Below, one piece after another: positions 30,857-44,757 of a DNA stretch of 64,000 bases. A program made the position numbers and the translations under genes. The stretch's first letter is position 1. The number at the start of each line of letters is the position of its first letter. The notes beneath the pieces were generated by a model. That model made no database searches and was not told the DNA's origin. It was given only the letters and a program-made list of their open reading frames with translations. The DNA comes from Hydractinia symbiolongicarpus (lineage: Eukaryota > Cnidaria > Hydrozoa > Anthoathecata > Hydractiniidae), in the NCBI RefSeq assembly GCF_029227915.1, contig NC_079876.1, forward strand, positions 18,292,001 through 18,356,000, in the 5' to 3' direction.

Positions 30857-33300
30857 ACTAGTCGATTAGGCCCGTGGAAAAATCCACTTAGACAGAAAAA
30901 CAATTGAAAAGTTCTGTCATTTGAATTTTGATGACATCAGCAAATATTTCAGTATATTGAATATGCCTTTTACTAAAAAAAATAATCTGAAAATGCATAA
31001 AAAGAAAGTATATAAGTCATAATTTAACAAAAAAGTTCTTAAAATCTAACACAAAATATCAAATGTCAAATCGCATAAAATCCTCCGAACAAAACTTCAG
31101 ACAAAATATGAAAAACAACGGCGTGCAAGGTGTAAAATCTAGTTAGTAGAAAGTTACAACATTGACAGTCACAACCCAGACAGTTACGACAACAATAATA
31201 ATAATGTCAGAAATAACACATATCTCAAATATGTATACATCTTATTATGTGATTATGTTGAAAACCTTCAATATTTTAATCTGAAGTGTCGAAAAGAAAG
31301 GCTTGCAACAGTAAACACAGATCTATGAAATAAGTTCTTTACGCATTTTAAACATTGTATTTTCCCTAAATGCTTATACAACAATACAACCTGAACAATA
31401 TCAAAAAGCCAAACTTAAACAAACACAAAACACCTAAAAACAAAAAGTTAAACTTTGAAAAATCATTTATTCGGTTGCATACCATCCTCTCCCGCAAAAA
31501 TATGCACAAAATGTAAAAACTAACCGGTTAACAAAACAATTTTTTGTCTAATGATCCGTACTGACTTTACCAAACTTTTTAACCTGAAATGTCGAAAAAG
31601 CAATGAGCAAGGAGTAAATTTCAAATCAACAAAAATCATTATTTTGAAAACATTGTATATATATATATATGGTCCTTCCTCACAAAAGTTTACAATAAAT
31701 GTAGAACACAAAGGTTTATGAGGGGCAAATCAAAATATGAACAAAAATCAGTTCAATTGGCATGTTCTATATTGTCTTCAGCCATAAAATCTTCCACAAA
31801 ATTGATATGAAACCCATCAAATTCAACTCAGAATAAGCAGTCATTTAAGTGCATACAAAAATACAACTTGTAGCATATCAAATTATTATTTTTAGTATAT
31901 ATAATTGCATATGGTCCTCCCTCACAACAGTTAAATTTTTGCACTAAATTTGCAACACAAAATACAAATTCTAAATAATTCCTATGGTTTTCCTCAAAAG
32001 TTTAATCAAAATATAAAAGATGAGAGGTGAACAACAAAATCAAAGTTTGCAGAATTTAATTATTTTGGTATATATATGTCTATTGATATATGCCCTTTAT
32101 AACAATATTTCAATCCAAAATGTGAAAAAGAAAAACAGTTTGCAACAAAATCAGTTATTCTGATGATATTGCATACACTTTTTCTCCACAAAAGTGTAAA
32201 AAAAGAATGGTTGTAGGAAATACTTCTGATTCAACAAAAATCAGTATTTGCATCTTGTACTCATTAAATATTACCCAAAATTTCAAAAAACTGTGATTTG
32301 GAACGCATCAAATTTATAAATAGAGAGGGATCAGTCATTTCGGTATGTTGTACAGAGTCCTGCGCGGTAAGAATTTATACAAAATATAAAAAAAACACAA
32401 GTTTTTTCGGTGTTGTACTCCCTCAAAAAAGTTGAAACCTTTCTTAATTAAGACAAAATGGCATAAACAAAAACATTTTAGTCAGAACATCTAGAACAAC
32501 AAAAATCACTACACTTAAGATACCAGAATTACTACATGTTAAATAAAAATCGTTTCGTCATATTGCATGTAACTGATGTATATAAGTTTAGTTACACAAA
32601 ATGTGAAAAATACATTATTTGCATACACAAATTGTGAAAAAATACATTATTTGCTTAAAAACAGTCCTTAAACTTAAACTTACTTATGCTTAAAAAAAAA
32701 GGCTTAAAATGTCAATTAAAATAAGTTACAGTCACATTCTTAGCAAAGACCACTAAGATTAGCTTACATGTAAAAAGCAACATAAAACTGAAGCTAACAT
32801 AAGGTAGCTACAGCAGCTAATAGCTGGTCACTTAAATATAAACTGGAGACTTAGCTAGGTATAAAGAACATGGCTACATATTTATAAATTCTTAGCTACC
32901 TAGCTAGTTGTTGTTGGTGTGGTTGATGCTAGCTAACAAACATGTCTCGCATGAATAATATCATCAAAACTTTAAAAAACATAAACAAACCTTACAGAAA
33001 CCTTTCTATACTTCATTTATATACCATGCCCCTTTTTAAATGCTTTTGTAAAGATTTATTTTGAAGGCAAGAGAAGACAAATGCTTAAAAAGGACAGCCA
33101 TCTTTTTTGCAAACACAATTTCCGTTACTTTGTGCTAGAACTTCATTTAACAAACCACACAAAACTCGCGGCTTTTCACGACAAAGAAGACATATTTTTT
33201 TCGGCAACATCAAAGATTTTTTTCGGCAACATCAAAGGAAAATGACGATATCAACTTTGCCTGTTACAGACACACGGAACTGGCTTATTAATATATAGAT
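30857..33300 (+). repeat. R1-family long variant (copy D/E) with a different interior
   Basis: It opens with the R1 head (actagtcgattaggcccgtgg) and closes near 33196-33300 with the R1 tail (tttcggcaacatcaaaggaaaatgacga, then acagacacacgg and tattaatatatagat). The 2.3-kb interior is unrelated to the short copies. It is a noncoding, AT-rich, loosely periodic sequence with phrases such as 'ccctcacaaaagtt', 'aaaatgtgaaaaa' and 'acaaaaatca'. It could be one long element or two truncated copies around other DNA. The matching start of copy H supports a true second subfamily. Confidence 0.55.
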
Positions 33301-36300
33301 ACAAATAATAATTTATAGAGTTTGTGTAAATTTTTGTGTGGTAGGACCATATTCAATATACATCGAGAAAAACTGAATTTTGCTGACATAGAATTCACTT
33401 CTCGCAGAGCGTTCTTTTTTGTACCTTGTGTTAACCCTATATACGGAAGAAAAGTAATTAGCGTTTAAAAGAATTAGTTTTTGTTGCTTAATATCTTAAG
33501 ACTCTGAAACTGTTTCTTTTAACAATTTATATTAATCTTTTAAAAGGGAGGTATGCAATATATATACCAAAAGAAATATACTTGTACATAATTTTATGTT
33601 TTGCAAGATTTTTACAAGAGTTATTAATTTAGTAAATAAGCGTTGAAGTTGACAATATTCTTGTTCGAGAGGTGGAGGCTGGTGTTCACAAAATAAAGTT
33701 ATTATAAATATAACGGCAACACACATTTAAGGAGCTTACAACTTTATGCAAAGCTAAGAAACCAAGCTTTAAGTTATATATACAAAGAAAACCCTATCCC
33801 ACCCAAGTGTGAAATCTCAGCTGTCCAAAATAACTATATTCTATAACTGTGGATGTGACATAAGTTGTTGCGAATCCTCTTTATCTATCAGGACAACTTT
33901 CGATGACGATACTACAGTTTAAATCTACCCTGATCAACCACGCGAGTATGCAACCAAGCTAAACATAACAGTACCATATCTGAAAAGCTAGCAGTGCTTA
34001 AGCATACCTTGTTTGACAAATATGTTGGGTACATACTCAGCTGATAAACTTCTTCAAAGTCTATTAGTTTCGTTTTCCCAGTAAAAATAAAAGTTTTAAC
34101 AAAAAGTAATGATGTGACTTCTTTTTCACTATTTCAGTTTTTTATGTGACATAGAACGTTTTAGGAGCAATAAATTTGCAAGCAAATTGGGGAAAACAAC
34201 CTTGTAACCTACAATTTACGATGTGGCTAGCCAGATAACTAGAAAAAGGAGAATTAAATAAACATATAATAGTTACAAAGGCTGATGATTAGCCAGGAGA
34301 CCCAGCGTAATTTTCTTATTCAGAGAATTAGCATAGTAAGGCGAGGAAAATCTACGTAGGAGAGAAACTCATTTTTTTTACTTTATCTTAATAAAGCTTA
34401 GTTAGCTTGGATATAGATTGATATGAATAGCGCTTTCAAAGTATGACTGAACAACTGATGAATAATCGTAAAATCTTCTCCGAATACGTGTATTTCATTT
34501 ATTTTACAAGTTTATTTCAAGAAGATCAGGACAAGAGAATGCGAAGTTGTAGTTAATCCTCTAATTTTATGCGACCAAAAAAATAATTATTTTCGGAGGG
34601 TCGAGTTGTTGAGGGTTGAGGGATATTTTTCTGTGATTTTGTATTAGGTATCTAAAGCGGACGGGCTCAGAGAAGAATACAATTTAACGGAATCAAGGAA
34701 TCCATGTATTTAAAATCTTGCTAATACATTAAAACAATTACATGTTTAACGACAAGCCTTTAATGGAAAAAGTTTTGTCAGCAGTCATGCTAATAAATGC
34801 TGAAGATGGAAATATACCAGTTGATGTTGATATTGATGTTTACGTTAGCAGGCACACAACAAATCATAATCTACATCAAACAATAATTATGCTTACATAA
34901 ATGAAATATACACTTTGCAATTCCATCCAAACACTAGTGTATGATATGGGGTATCAGGGAAATGAGATACACGTGGATTCATACAAATTTCCAAAACGTA
35001 CAAACAAATGACCTCGTATTGTGGAAAATGTTATATTCTAATAAATGGCATACCTGCTGTAACCACAAGCGGTAATACATCCACTGTTACTTCGGTTTTA
35101 AGAAAAAGAAAAAGAATTATTTACTCGGATAGTGACAGGGAATAAATAGCATGATGCTAAGCTGTTTTTATGAACATAGATGCTTGTATAAATATTCTTG
35201 TAGCTTTATAAAAAAAAATTTCTTTTGATGACACATGGATTTGATAATGTGAGTTTAAACTAATCAAGTTTTATCCAGGTTTAGTGTTCTTGAGAGAACA
35301 CCTCATCTATCAATCCTCGATAAAAGAAAAGTTTATATAATGAAACTTTTTCCGTTCGTTGTTATTTGGCTTCACAATGATAATTTATTCTTTTGAAAAT
35401 TCGTAGTTTTTATTTCCATTTAACTTCTTTCAAGCGTGACATAATTTGTTATAATGATTTAAATCGCACGTGACTTCATAAAATCAAATAATTGTTTGGT
35501 GGTATATAGCCAACTTTGATATCCAACACAACACCAATGAATACTTACAGACAAATTCATTTCCCTGGAGATTGCGGAAGCACAAACAAATTGGATTGTC
35601 AGTCTGGCATATGTTATGATGGAACAATAGCAAATATTACTAATTAACGACGCGTTTAGACTAATTCACTTGTATTTATTCCCAGTGGTGCATTGTTGAA
35701 TAACTTGTTGAGCACTTCTTATAAAACAAACCCCTTTGTTTGGTGGTATATATCCAAATTTGAAATCAAAACAATCGGCCAAAAAGGCATAACTTAGCAT
35801 TTTTATTGGTGCCTCTCAACGCATTTGAACTTATACGCTTCAACGATTAAGAAAAGCAACCGTAAAGATATCTCAGAATACAACTTCACCATCTTTCTCA
35901 AATCTTTGTTTATATGATGCCCCTTTTAGAAAATCTGATTGTTTTGTGATAAGAAATAAAAGGATAACATGACAAAAGAGAAAAAATTAATATAGTGTTG
36001 TGGCATATTATGTTCCTCACAAATAAATTTTACAAAACCTCGATTTTACAGCAATAAAACAAATCTCCCCAATCTCTACTCACAAATTTAACAATCTCTG
36101 CATTAGTGTAAACGGCAGAATATAAATTCAATTTTCCACCACCAAAGTGACTTTTTGTGCATATCAACAACCAAAATTGAATTCAACAATGTTATGTAAG
36201 ATACAATGTTTTCATTGCAAACAATAACGCTAAACAGTATTATTATCAACATTGTCCATAAGAAACGCATGGAGGGATTCATCATTATCAAGAAGGAAAT

Positions 36301-36538
36301 TGGCTTCTTCTTGTACAGACATACTTACTGTGCTCAAAAGACTTTCATAAGCGCTTGCTACTGTCAGGAAACAGGAGCAGTTTGTGTTATTACTGTATAT
36401 ATCCTTTCTCATTTGAATAGCTCCCCATATAACTGGAAGGAAATGTGAATTCCATTCATTTTTCTGGATTGATTCAAGCAAATTAGAAGTTTTTGTTATC
36501 ATAAAACCCATCAGTAATGATATCAAGGAGCAAGCATT
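33301..36538. other. Intergenic DNA, no gene seen
   Basis: AT-rich with short frames only, such as a 53-residue one at 34742. No recognised domain, repeat or exon chain. Confidence 0.45.
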
Positions 36539-36584
36539 GCTTCCATTAGCTCCACAGAGTTCACTTTGTGGAGCTAATGGAAGC
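36539..36584. repeat. Perfect 18-bp hairpin, 10-nt loop
   Basis: gcttccattagctccaca (36539-36556) pairs exactly with tgtggagctaatggaagc (36567-36584). Four further base pairs follow after one mismatch. It lies 168 bp beyond the stop codon of the KDZ-type gene, where it could be a terminal structure of that element or a small independent foldback. Confidence 0.85.
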
Positions 36585-36751
36585 TATGCATACGACATTA
36601 AATTTTGTAATCTGGAAACCATAATTTCACTTTCGCTACTTCCTTACCGAGAGCGAATATCATGTCGTACGAAATATCATCAGTCGTATTTCCTATATGA
36701 GTCAGTATCGTCAATTATTAGCGTGTTGTCTTCCTCATCGGAAACGTCATT

Positions 36752-39700
36752 TTAATGGTAGTCGATCTCGATTTCCTTAACTTTATCCCTATCACTGGTG
36801 TTGATGTATGAATTAAATAATTTAAGAGCGTCTTCCATTTTCATTTGATAATAGTAAACACCTTTTTTAATCAATGCAATTTCTCCTATTAGCGCATCAT
36901 TCTAAATAAAAGATAAAACAACAAATATGAATTGGTAGATATTATTTATGAGCGCTCATCCTAAGACCCATCTGTCCCAAAATCCACTGCTTTGCAAGCT
37001 ACCGTTGGAACTAAAAATACAATGACTCGAAACGACGAAACTGTTGGTTTCTAATATTATAGATCCATACCTGTTTGTTATTTCTACAATGTCATCTTCA
37101 CTTGATTTTTCAATACGGGTATCATAAAGACTTTCTGCGAAAAAAAAATATAAAAATAAAAAATAGATAAAGTGATTCTGATTATTTGGAATTTGGAAAT
37201 TATTATTAAACATTCGTCACAATGTTTCTATGTAATAGGAATTTACTGAATTTCACTTACTTAAACAGCGCTGCAGTCAATTTAAGTTTCAATATTTCTT
37301 GCAATAAAACTGTAAGCAACTTTTCATATCTGGCAACAGTAATTCCCGCTCTTCAATCAAATTACACATTCTCAGATATAATTCCGCGTATAATCGACGA
37401 TCGACAGCTAAGATAACAATGAAAATATATGAGTTAGAATTAATGTTTAACTCACATTGAGTAACCGTATCAGCCTTTTTTACGCCAGCCCTAATGTAGC
37501 ACAATACATAAAAATTTCGAGCTTAGTTAGAAGGACTAAAAGGGTATGATGTTTAAAAACATTTGTACCTGTAGACCTTCCGTTGTCATTTGTGAAAGAG
37601 CTACTTTTCCAAGAAAACAGTATCACATGCACTGTACAAATTTGTTTGATTGTTAATCCCAAATAAATCACAATAATCACTGCACAAATCTTTTAACGTT
37701 TTTGAAGAGACAGCATGTTTCGTCCGAAGAACATGACGTCTTTTGCCACTATCTAAAATATTTAAGCATAATGGCTTTTTTTCAGAAAAGATTCACATCA
37801 CTAGCACGACTTAACAAGGGGAATGGTTAACGATAAGTGATAATGTAACATTTGTTGTAGTTGTACTAAGCACGAATAAAAATCTAGTACTATTTTGAAA
37901 GATTATTAATAAAACAACAAGCTATGTACTTGCAACTTTCTTTATTTGAGTCGCCCATGCAACTTTTTCAGCAAATGCTTGTTCTAATTTGTTCTTGCAT
38001 GTTGGTTTCCATCCTTTTTTAGTCGTGAATGTGACAACTGCGTCGACTGCAGCGATGGCTTTATTAATAAAATTAATTCCAGTTCTTCTTGCTTTTCATC
38101 ATTTCCAAATTCCAAAGATCGGTAGAAATAATTATAACTGATAACTGTTGGGAACTTCAATCCATTCAATAAATTGATTACATGAGCTGCGCATGACAAA
38201 TCTTGAAAATCGTGTAGCAGCAACACGAATTTTTCCATTTCTGACAACTTTTTAGTGATGATTTTCGACAAGAATCCTGAGTTCACAAAATAATGAAGTG
38301 AAAGAAGGTGGAAACAAGATATATTTAATATGAGGCCAAGAGGAAGACCCTCAGATGGTTATAGACCTAACAGCTAAACAAGACATTAGGACCGGATATT
38401 ATTGGGGACAATGAGTTCCAAGTAGGGAAAGGGACCGCATTCCAATCAAGAGAGTTTGAAGAAGAATTACTAGCAGCTTCCATTTTTAAATCTTGTGTCC
38501 AACTCTCAACATCATTTTTTTTAATAAAGAATCAAACCCAGCACTTGATATATCTTTGTCCACAACTTCAAGATCATCCTCATTCTACAAAATTATAACC
38601 TTTTAAGTATAATTAACACTTATATCTTTTATTTCAAAATTAAGGATTTCAATTTTTTTTTCTTATTTCACAAGTATTGCTATAACAAACCTTAAGAAAT
38701 CTGAGTTTCAATTCCTTTGATATATTTACTATTTTACACTTGGTCCAAAACAAGGCTATTTCTGCAATAGTTTCTTCTTGATCTAAAGAATTCATTACAC
38801 TGCATGAAGTAATGTTTTTGGGATTTGTGAAGATTGCTTATTAAATGTTTAGAGCAATCTGTCAGTACTTTGACTAAAAAAAGATAGGTATCAAGAACTG
38901 TCTCAAATGAATAGAACTTAAAATATTAATAGAAATACTTACTTTCTGGAGTTTGATGCTTTGTTGTGATACCACATCTTAAGAGGCATCCAAAAACTTG
39001 TTCAGTCTCTTTACGTGTCGATCTACCTGTTCCTTCCAACCATTGTCCACTCCACAACACCTAAAATATAAGTGAAATTTTAGAAGTTCTTATATCATCA
39101 TTGAATGATAACATGTCATAATAATTAAAAGATATATTTAAGTGTCATAATCATTTTGATTCACCATAATAATATTTCATTACCCCTATCAAATAACAAA
39201 TATATAAAAAATTAATTACTTGACAATTTAATGCTTGTCCTTTCGCATGCATATTTGACAATGCAGGTTTCAGTGTATTGGTCACTTCATATTTCGGAAC
39301 AAATTTCTAAAGTTTGCAGATGACATCCGCAAATGCAAACTGAACGTTCTTTTCAATCATGAAATTTTCATAAGGTGTATTGGATAGCCAAAGAGCTCTC
39401 CTTGGAACATATTCAATGCTTTTTGAGCAACCCGGTGACGGCAAGAGCTAAGTTCAATACCATTTGGTCGATCGAATTTGTTTTCCGTTCACAAACCACC
39501 ACATCGATAGTCAAGTTCAATCTATAGAAAAAATGATAGGTGTTTTCTTCAATGCAAAATCGGATATCTGGCATCACCTAATACTATTCAAATGCATATT
39601 TCTCACAAATTACATATAATGTTTTAACTATCAATTGGGAAGTCTTACATATTTTTTCATTCCTCTTTGGTCACCATATATTTGCTTCAATTATTTTCCA

Positions 39701-42290
39701 ACATTTTCATTGGAATAAGACAATCCATCAACGTAATAAGATGGTATTTTTTGCCTGAAGCAAAATGATATATAGATTTAATGAAAATGTACAAAAACTT
39801 GTATCTCTATACAAATGGTGAAGTTTTATATTTGAGAAACATGTACATATACATTCATCAATAAAGATTTCTTAATGCCCTAAAAACTGTCCTAGAAAAT
39901 TTATATGCAACTCAAATACAGCAGATACATTTATATATAAAAAATGTAAAGCATTCACATTTTATAATTCTTACATTCCTGCAGACTTATATCGGTACAA
40001 TTCTGCATTTCCATTAACATGAGTACTGTGTTGCTTAATTTCACATGCCGGACATTCTAACCAATTATTTCCTAGTATTTTATCTCTTTCATACATCCAA
40101 AGATTCCATTCTTTGAAGTCAGTTGTAAATATATTTTGATTGATTGCCCCCATTCTAAAGTTTATTATGAATAAAAATTCAAATAAATAAAATGAAAAAT
40201 TTATTCAAGGTAACCCATCTCATACATCAAGCATACAAATTGAACATAAACTTATATTATCATAGATGGGTTAAACATTAAAGAAAAATTGCAGTTTTTT
40301 TTTAACTTTGTTGGTCTGATTTCAAAGTGAAAAATATAAAATAAAAAAGCTAAAAATTGGAGAAAATCTTACCAGACCATTATTTTCAGGAATATCGGTG
40401 AGGCAAGACAAAAATGTCTTTTGCCATTCCTTTTCGAAATGTGTCCCAAATAATGAATACATCTTTTCAATTTCACTTGCAGTTCATGGACATCCAGGCC
40501 AATGATCAGATCGAAGTAAGTACTTCATTCTGAATGGATAAAACGTAGCTTGAAATGATTGACAAAACAAAACATTTTTGTTTAAGTCGAGTCGACCTAA
40601 AGCAACACAATTGTGCTCAATCAAAATGAGAAAGGAAATAACTTTGAAAGTTTGCTTCTTAAAGTTCAATCAGTTCTATTTGTAAATAATATTAAATACT
40701 AGTCGATAAGGACCGTGCAGGCAGAAAAAAAGTTTGGGAAAATTACCCAAATTAATCCTAGGTGGTCCCTAGTTACCCACGCAGTGAAAAATCATTGACG
40801 TCACCACTTCGTTTCCACATTATTTGACATTAAAGTTTTAAGTACACTGCAATGGATTCATTAATTTAATATAGGATATTGACGTTAAAGTAGTGTGTTA
40901 TTGACGTCGCGCCGTAATGTCAGAAAATTTAACATATTAGATATGCATTTTTCGGTTACTCCAAAGAAAATCTTGGTAAGATCAAAGGAAAACGAACATA
41001 TCCACTTTACCTCTTACAGACACACGGAACTTGCATATTATTATATAGATATATGTTGAAAAGTACGTGCGATGACAAACCTTTCATAGTGATAACAGCG
41101 CTGAATGTTGTATTTAAAGAACGGTTAATCAAGTCAATACCATCACACGTTGGACATTTTTCAAATTTTATGCGAAGAATTCTTCCTGAAGAGTGAAAAA
41201 GGGCAGATAAAATAAACATAAAGAAACTACACAAAAATTAACATTTATTTACCAGACACTCAAAGATATGTCTCAACTGGAGTGAAAATAAATTTGTCAA
41301 CATGGCTGCCAAATGGCAATCACATCTCTTGCCATTGAGTGATGAGCTCCCTGATGAAGCCAAAACAGTTGTCCCATGATCCGGGGGATCTTAACACTTT
41401 CATTTTTACTTCATATATTTATTTTACTCTAAGCACAAAAAACGTCACCACTTGGTTGAATCTCTGAAAATTCATCAGGTGTCTCTAGTTGTGTCAATTC
41501 ATGAAAAATACCATCATGATGGTAATATCTATCATGTAGTGAAAATAAATTGTGAATGATTTCATCCCACAAATAACAAAGCATATTGTTAAAACAAACT
41601 TTGTACTTTATAACAACGTTTCTTTCATAGCAGTTATTGCATACTTAATTTGATACATCTTTAACGACGGTTTCATTTCTAATAGTTTATTCGAACATTA
41701 GCCCAATGTTGTTGTGATGTAACTACGCACTGCAATCAACTTTGCTGTCGTCTCTTTTTGCTGACTGGGCATAATTTCTTTAAAATTTTCAAACATTCAT
41801 GCACTTGATCTGTTCAAATTAAATTTGAAATTAAGCCAAATACGGAGAAAAACTAGGAAGCGTTGAAAAGAAAACGCAATATTATTGAAAACAATTGCTG
41901 AATCAGGCTCTGATATGATAATAGTTTTTGATATATTTGAAATATTTTTTTGGCTTTTTACAACACTTACCATTGTTTACGTATTCTGGAGTACCGTCTC
42001 TCAAAATTTCCAGATTTTCAGGTTCTAAATACCAAAAAAATACTCATAAGGGAAGTATAGCTATATGTTTAGTGGGCCTACACTCAAAGAATATAAAACA
42101 ATAAAAAAGAACTTGGAACAACGAAGAAAATCAATGTTATGACATGCATATCATGATCAAAAATACATTATCTTACCTTCACATGTATCTACTTTTTTTG
42201 GATTTTCTTTTTCTTTGAGTTTTTGAGGTAGAAGTGGAAGAAAATCCCTCCACGTCAACAGTAACATCCATGTCTGCAATGTCACATCCA
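36752..42290 (-). pseudogene. KDZ/Zisupton-type transposase gene, spliced and decayed
   Basis: A chain of minus-strand blocks reads as one protein. From 5' to 3': about 42290-42180 (KKVDTCE), 42020-41973, 41200-41090 (FEKCPTCDGIDLINR), 40570-40380 (HWPGCP), 40150-39971 (LECPACEIKQHSTHVNGN then LYRYKSAG), 39750-39650, 39540-39340 (SSCRHRVAQKALNMFQGE), 39060-38944 (QWLEGTGRSTRKETEQVFG), 38810-38695, 38590-38400, 38070-37930, 37407-37290, 37134-37071 and the last exon 36901-36752 with TAA. The CPAC-DGN, RH-ALNMF-GE and W-EG-VEQ signatures are those of KDZ transposases. Breaks include TAA within the 39.7-kb block, a stop/frameshift near 39.5 kb, and a frameshift near 38.54 kb. An R1 copy is inserted at 40698-41050. 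Exact exon edges are uncertain. Confidence 0.6.
40698..41050 (+). repeat. R1 dispersed repeat, copy F (internally deleted)
   Basis: Head actagtcgataaggaccgtg at 40698 joins directly to the second half of the R1 interior ('gggaaaattacccaaatta', 'ggtggtccctagttacccacgc') and to a complete tail ending tattattatatagat at 41050. 353 bp, within an intron of the KDZ relic. Confidence 0.8.
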
Positions 42291-44399
42291 TTTTTAGTTG
42301 TTTAAAGAGCCAGTAGTACGTTCCTTTACCATTTGTAACAACACGGGTATATATTCATAAAACACACGTAAATTGTGATTTCTTGTTGAGATGAAAGATT
42401 TACAGCCGTACATAGCTGTTCACTTTCATAAAGACTCATTAGTCTCAGACCGCTTACAAGCCTAACGCTATTTTAAAAACCTTAAAACTAGTGCGGCACT
42501 TAATATTGTCAGGTACACAATTCAATATTTTTCTTAAAACCTCCAGGATAAAATAAATTATTTTAACGTTTTTATTGAATTTATGCAACTACAGATTACA
42601 ACTACGAAATATAGCTATTATATTCTTATCGCACATGTATGATCCAGGCTGTTGAAACATGGCGCTAGAAATGAAGCCAAAGTTTGAGAGTGCATTACCT
42701 GTATATTGCACACGCGAAATGAGGAAACAATTTAGAAAGAGTAATGAAAAAATTGGTGTCAATATTTAGATACACATCTAAAGAAACATATATGCGGAGC
42801 TAACAAATGAGGGTGTGCAAAACCATAATCCTGATGTGAACGAAAGACTAAGACAAGCAATATTAGCAGAAAATATAACAGTTTGGAAGTTTGAGACACA
42901 TCAACAAAGGAATGCCGATTCCGAGTAAAACAAATGTTTTATTCACCTTCTCCTCCCAAAATGCCTGGTGAGTGTGAATGCGGCAAACATGTACGTATGA
43001 AGAGTTGCTTTATAATTTAAAGTGCAATCCGGACAACTGCATGCTTCACGCATAGACGCTTATTTTTTGTTCTGCATAATTAAGATTTATAAGATAATAC
43101 GCTATCAAATGCAGTAATCCAGTCACGGTTTTGTGCGATGATAACGAATTAAATATCAATTATGGCAACATAAGCCTAGCAGTGTAACAGGAGTTAGGAT
43201 AAATATCAATCGTACGTAGTAAAATGTCTCGAATTTGTCAGTTCAGTTGTCGAAGAAAGAAGGACGAAGAAAATAATCATTTGCAGAACGAAGCTGGTTA
43301 AATTGGATTTAATTTATTTATTTAAAATGGTTGTCGTTGGTTCTTTAAATCCCTTTTCTTAGGAATTAGATGAAATTAGTGACAGGCAATACCGCTCCTT
43401 TTTGCCTCGTGGTCAAGAGCGCTAAGCCAATCAGAATGCCTGAAAAGACGTCTTGCCCGCTTGCAAAATTCAGGCGGTTAACAATTTTTATTATTACCCT
43501 AGTCAAAATACAAAATTACGCCAGCAAGTAGGTTTGACTGCATCAGGCCTTAGGCCATTTATAACGGATACAGTGCAGAAAGATGAAAGAGAAGACTTTT
43601 TTGTTAGTACAGTTTGGATGTCACTTCTTACTAGCAATATTCCTAGTTAAAAAAATATTTTATTCCGCAGTTGGTGCGGATGTATTCCCCGTTCCCTCTA
43701 TGCGGCTTTCTCGCAATGCATTTTGGTAGTTAGTTGTATTCAACTATACGCAAAAAAACAACGTAAAAATGGCTAGTGCAGTGACAAAAGTATGTGCGAA
43801 CAAATGTTGAATTATACAGTGATGAACAGCTTTTTTAAACATTCTAAAAAATTTCCTATTTTAAGTGAAAGCTATTAATTTGAATATATTGCCAGCTGCC
43901 CGTCAATAATAAAGAATGAAACTTCTAGATATAGACTCTACAAACGTTAAAGGAAAATCCAAAATTGTCAATTGTTATGTTATTACAAAGAACCCTCTTA
44001 CGAAACAAAAGGCTCCATAAAAATCAGCAGAAATGGCTTTAAACCTACTGCATCACACCGTGTAAGTTCAGAACACTTATTTGATGGCAACTAAACATAC
44101 ATGAATAACATCATTACTATAATTCCAAAAATCATAACATCCAAGGAATTAAGAACTAGAGAAAAGAGGATTAGTACAGGTGTCAAACGTATTAGTTTTT
44201 CTGAGAGATGATCTGAGAGAGGAAGAATTGAGAACAAAACTACAAAACCTAGAAACAAATATTCAAAACATCAAGTTTACCATTGACTGATTCAAACACA
44301 GTGAAAATTACTTCAAGTTTTGCACAATTTGACATATATGAGGTATTAAAAGCTGTATTAGACTACTTTCAACCAGGCGCTAGCAAACTGGTGTATTGA
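42291..44399. other. Intergenic DNA, weak coding hints only
   Basis: A plus-strand block at about 42797-42928 stays open for 43 codons (ELTNEGVQNHNPDVNERLRQ...). A frame at 43453-43650 has no recognisable domain. Neither has clear start or splice context. The stretch just before 44400 may be the decayed 5' part of the transposase relic that follows. Confidence 0.35.
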
Positions 44400-44690
44400 G
44401 GATCAAACATAAGTATGGAAAACAAAACAACTGAAAACGTGAACAAAAAAGGGCGCAGTAGAAGTATCTCTTCTTGATACATGGACAGATTTTCTACATT
44501 CACAATTCCGGATGCTTTCGATATGGGCTAGTAGACAAACTGTAGAAGACACAATGGCAATATGTTTTAAAAAACAATACCCCAGCTCACGTGTAACTTT
44601 AGATTGAACAGAAATACACCAACTAAAAAAGGAAAAACTAGGAAAAATGAAAAGGAAATTAAATTTTGATAAAATTAGCATTAATTAAAG
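44400..44690 (+). pseudogene. PIF/Harbinger-ISL2EU-type transposase fragment
   Basis: The plus frame near 44470-44620 reads FRMLSIWASRQTVEDTMAIC then QYPSSRVTLD, a TGA, and TEIHQ. This matches the DDE-superfamily block 'L..WPSR..V...MP..F...YP..R.I.D.TEI' of ISL2EU-like transposases, with the stop where the family has Cys or Ala. The flanking frame is heavily broken. A short but distinctive match. Confidence 0.5.
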
Positions 44691-44757
44691 AAAAATGTTT
44701 GAAGAAATATATTAAAACTGAATTGCTAATCAAAAAATGAATAAAATAAAAATTTTT

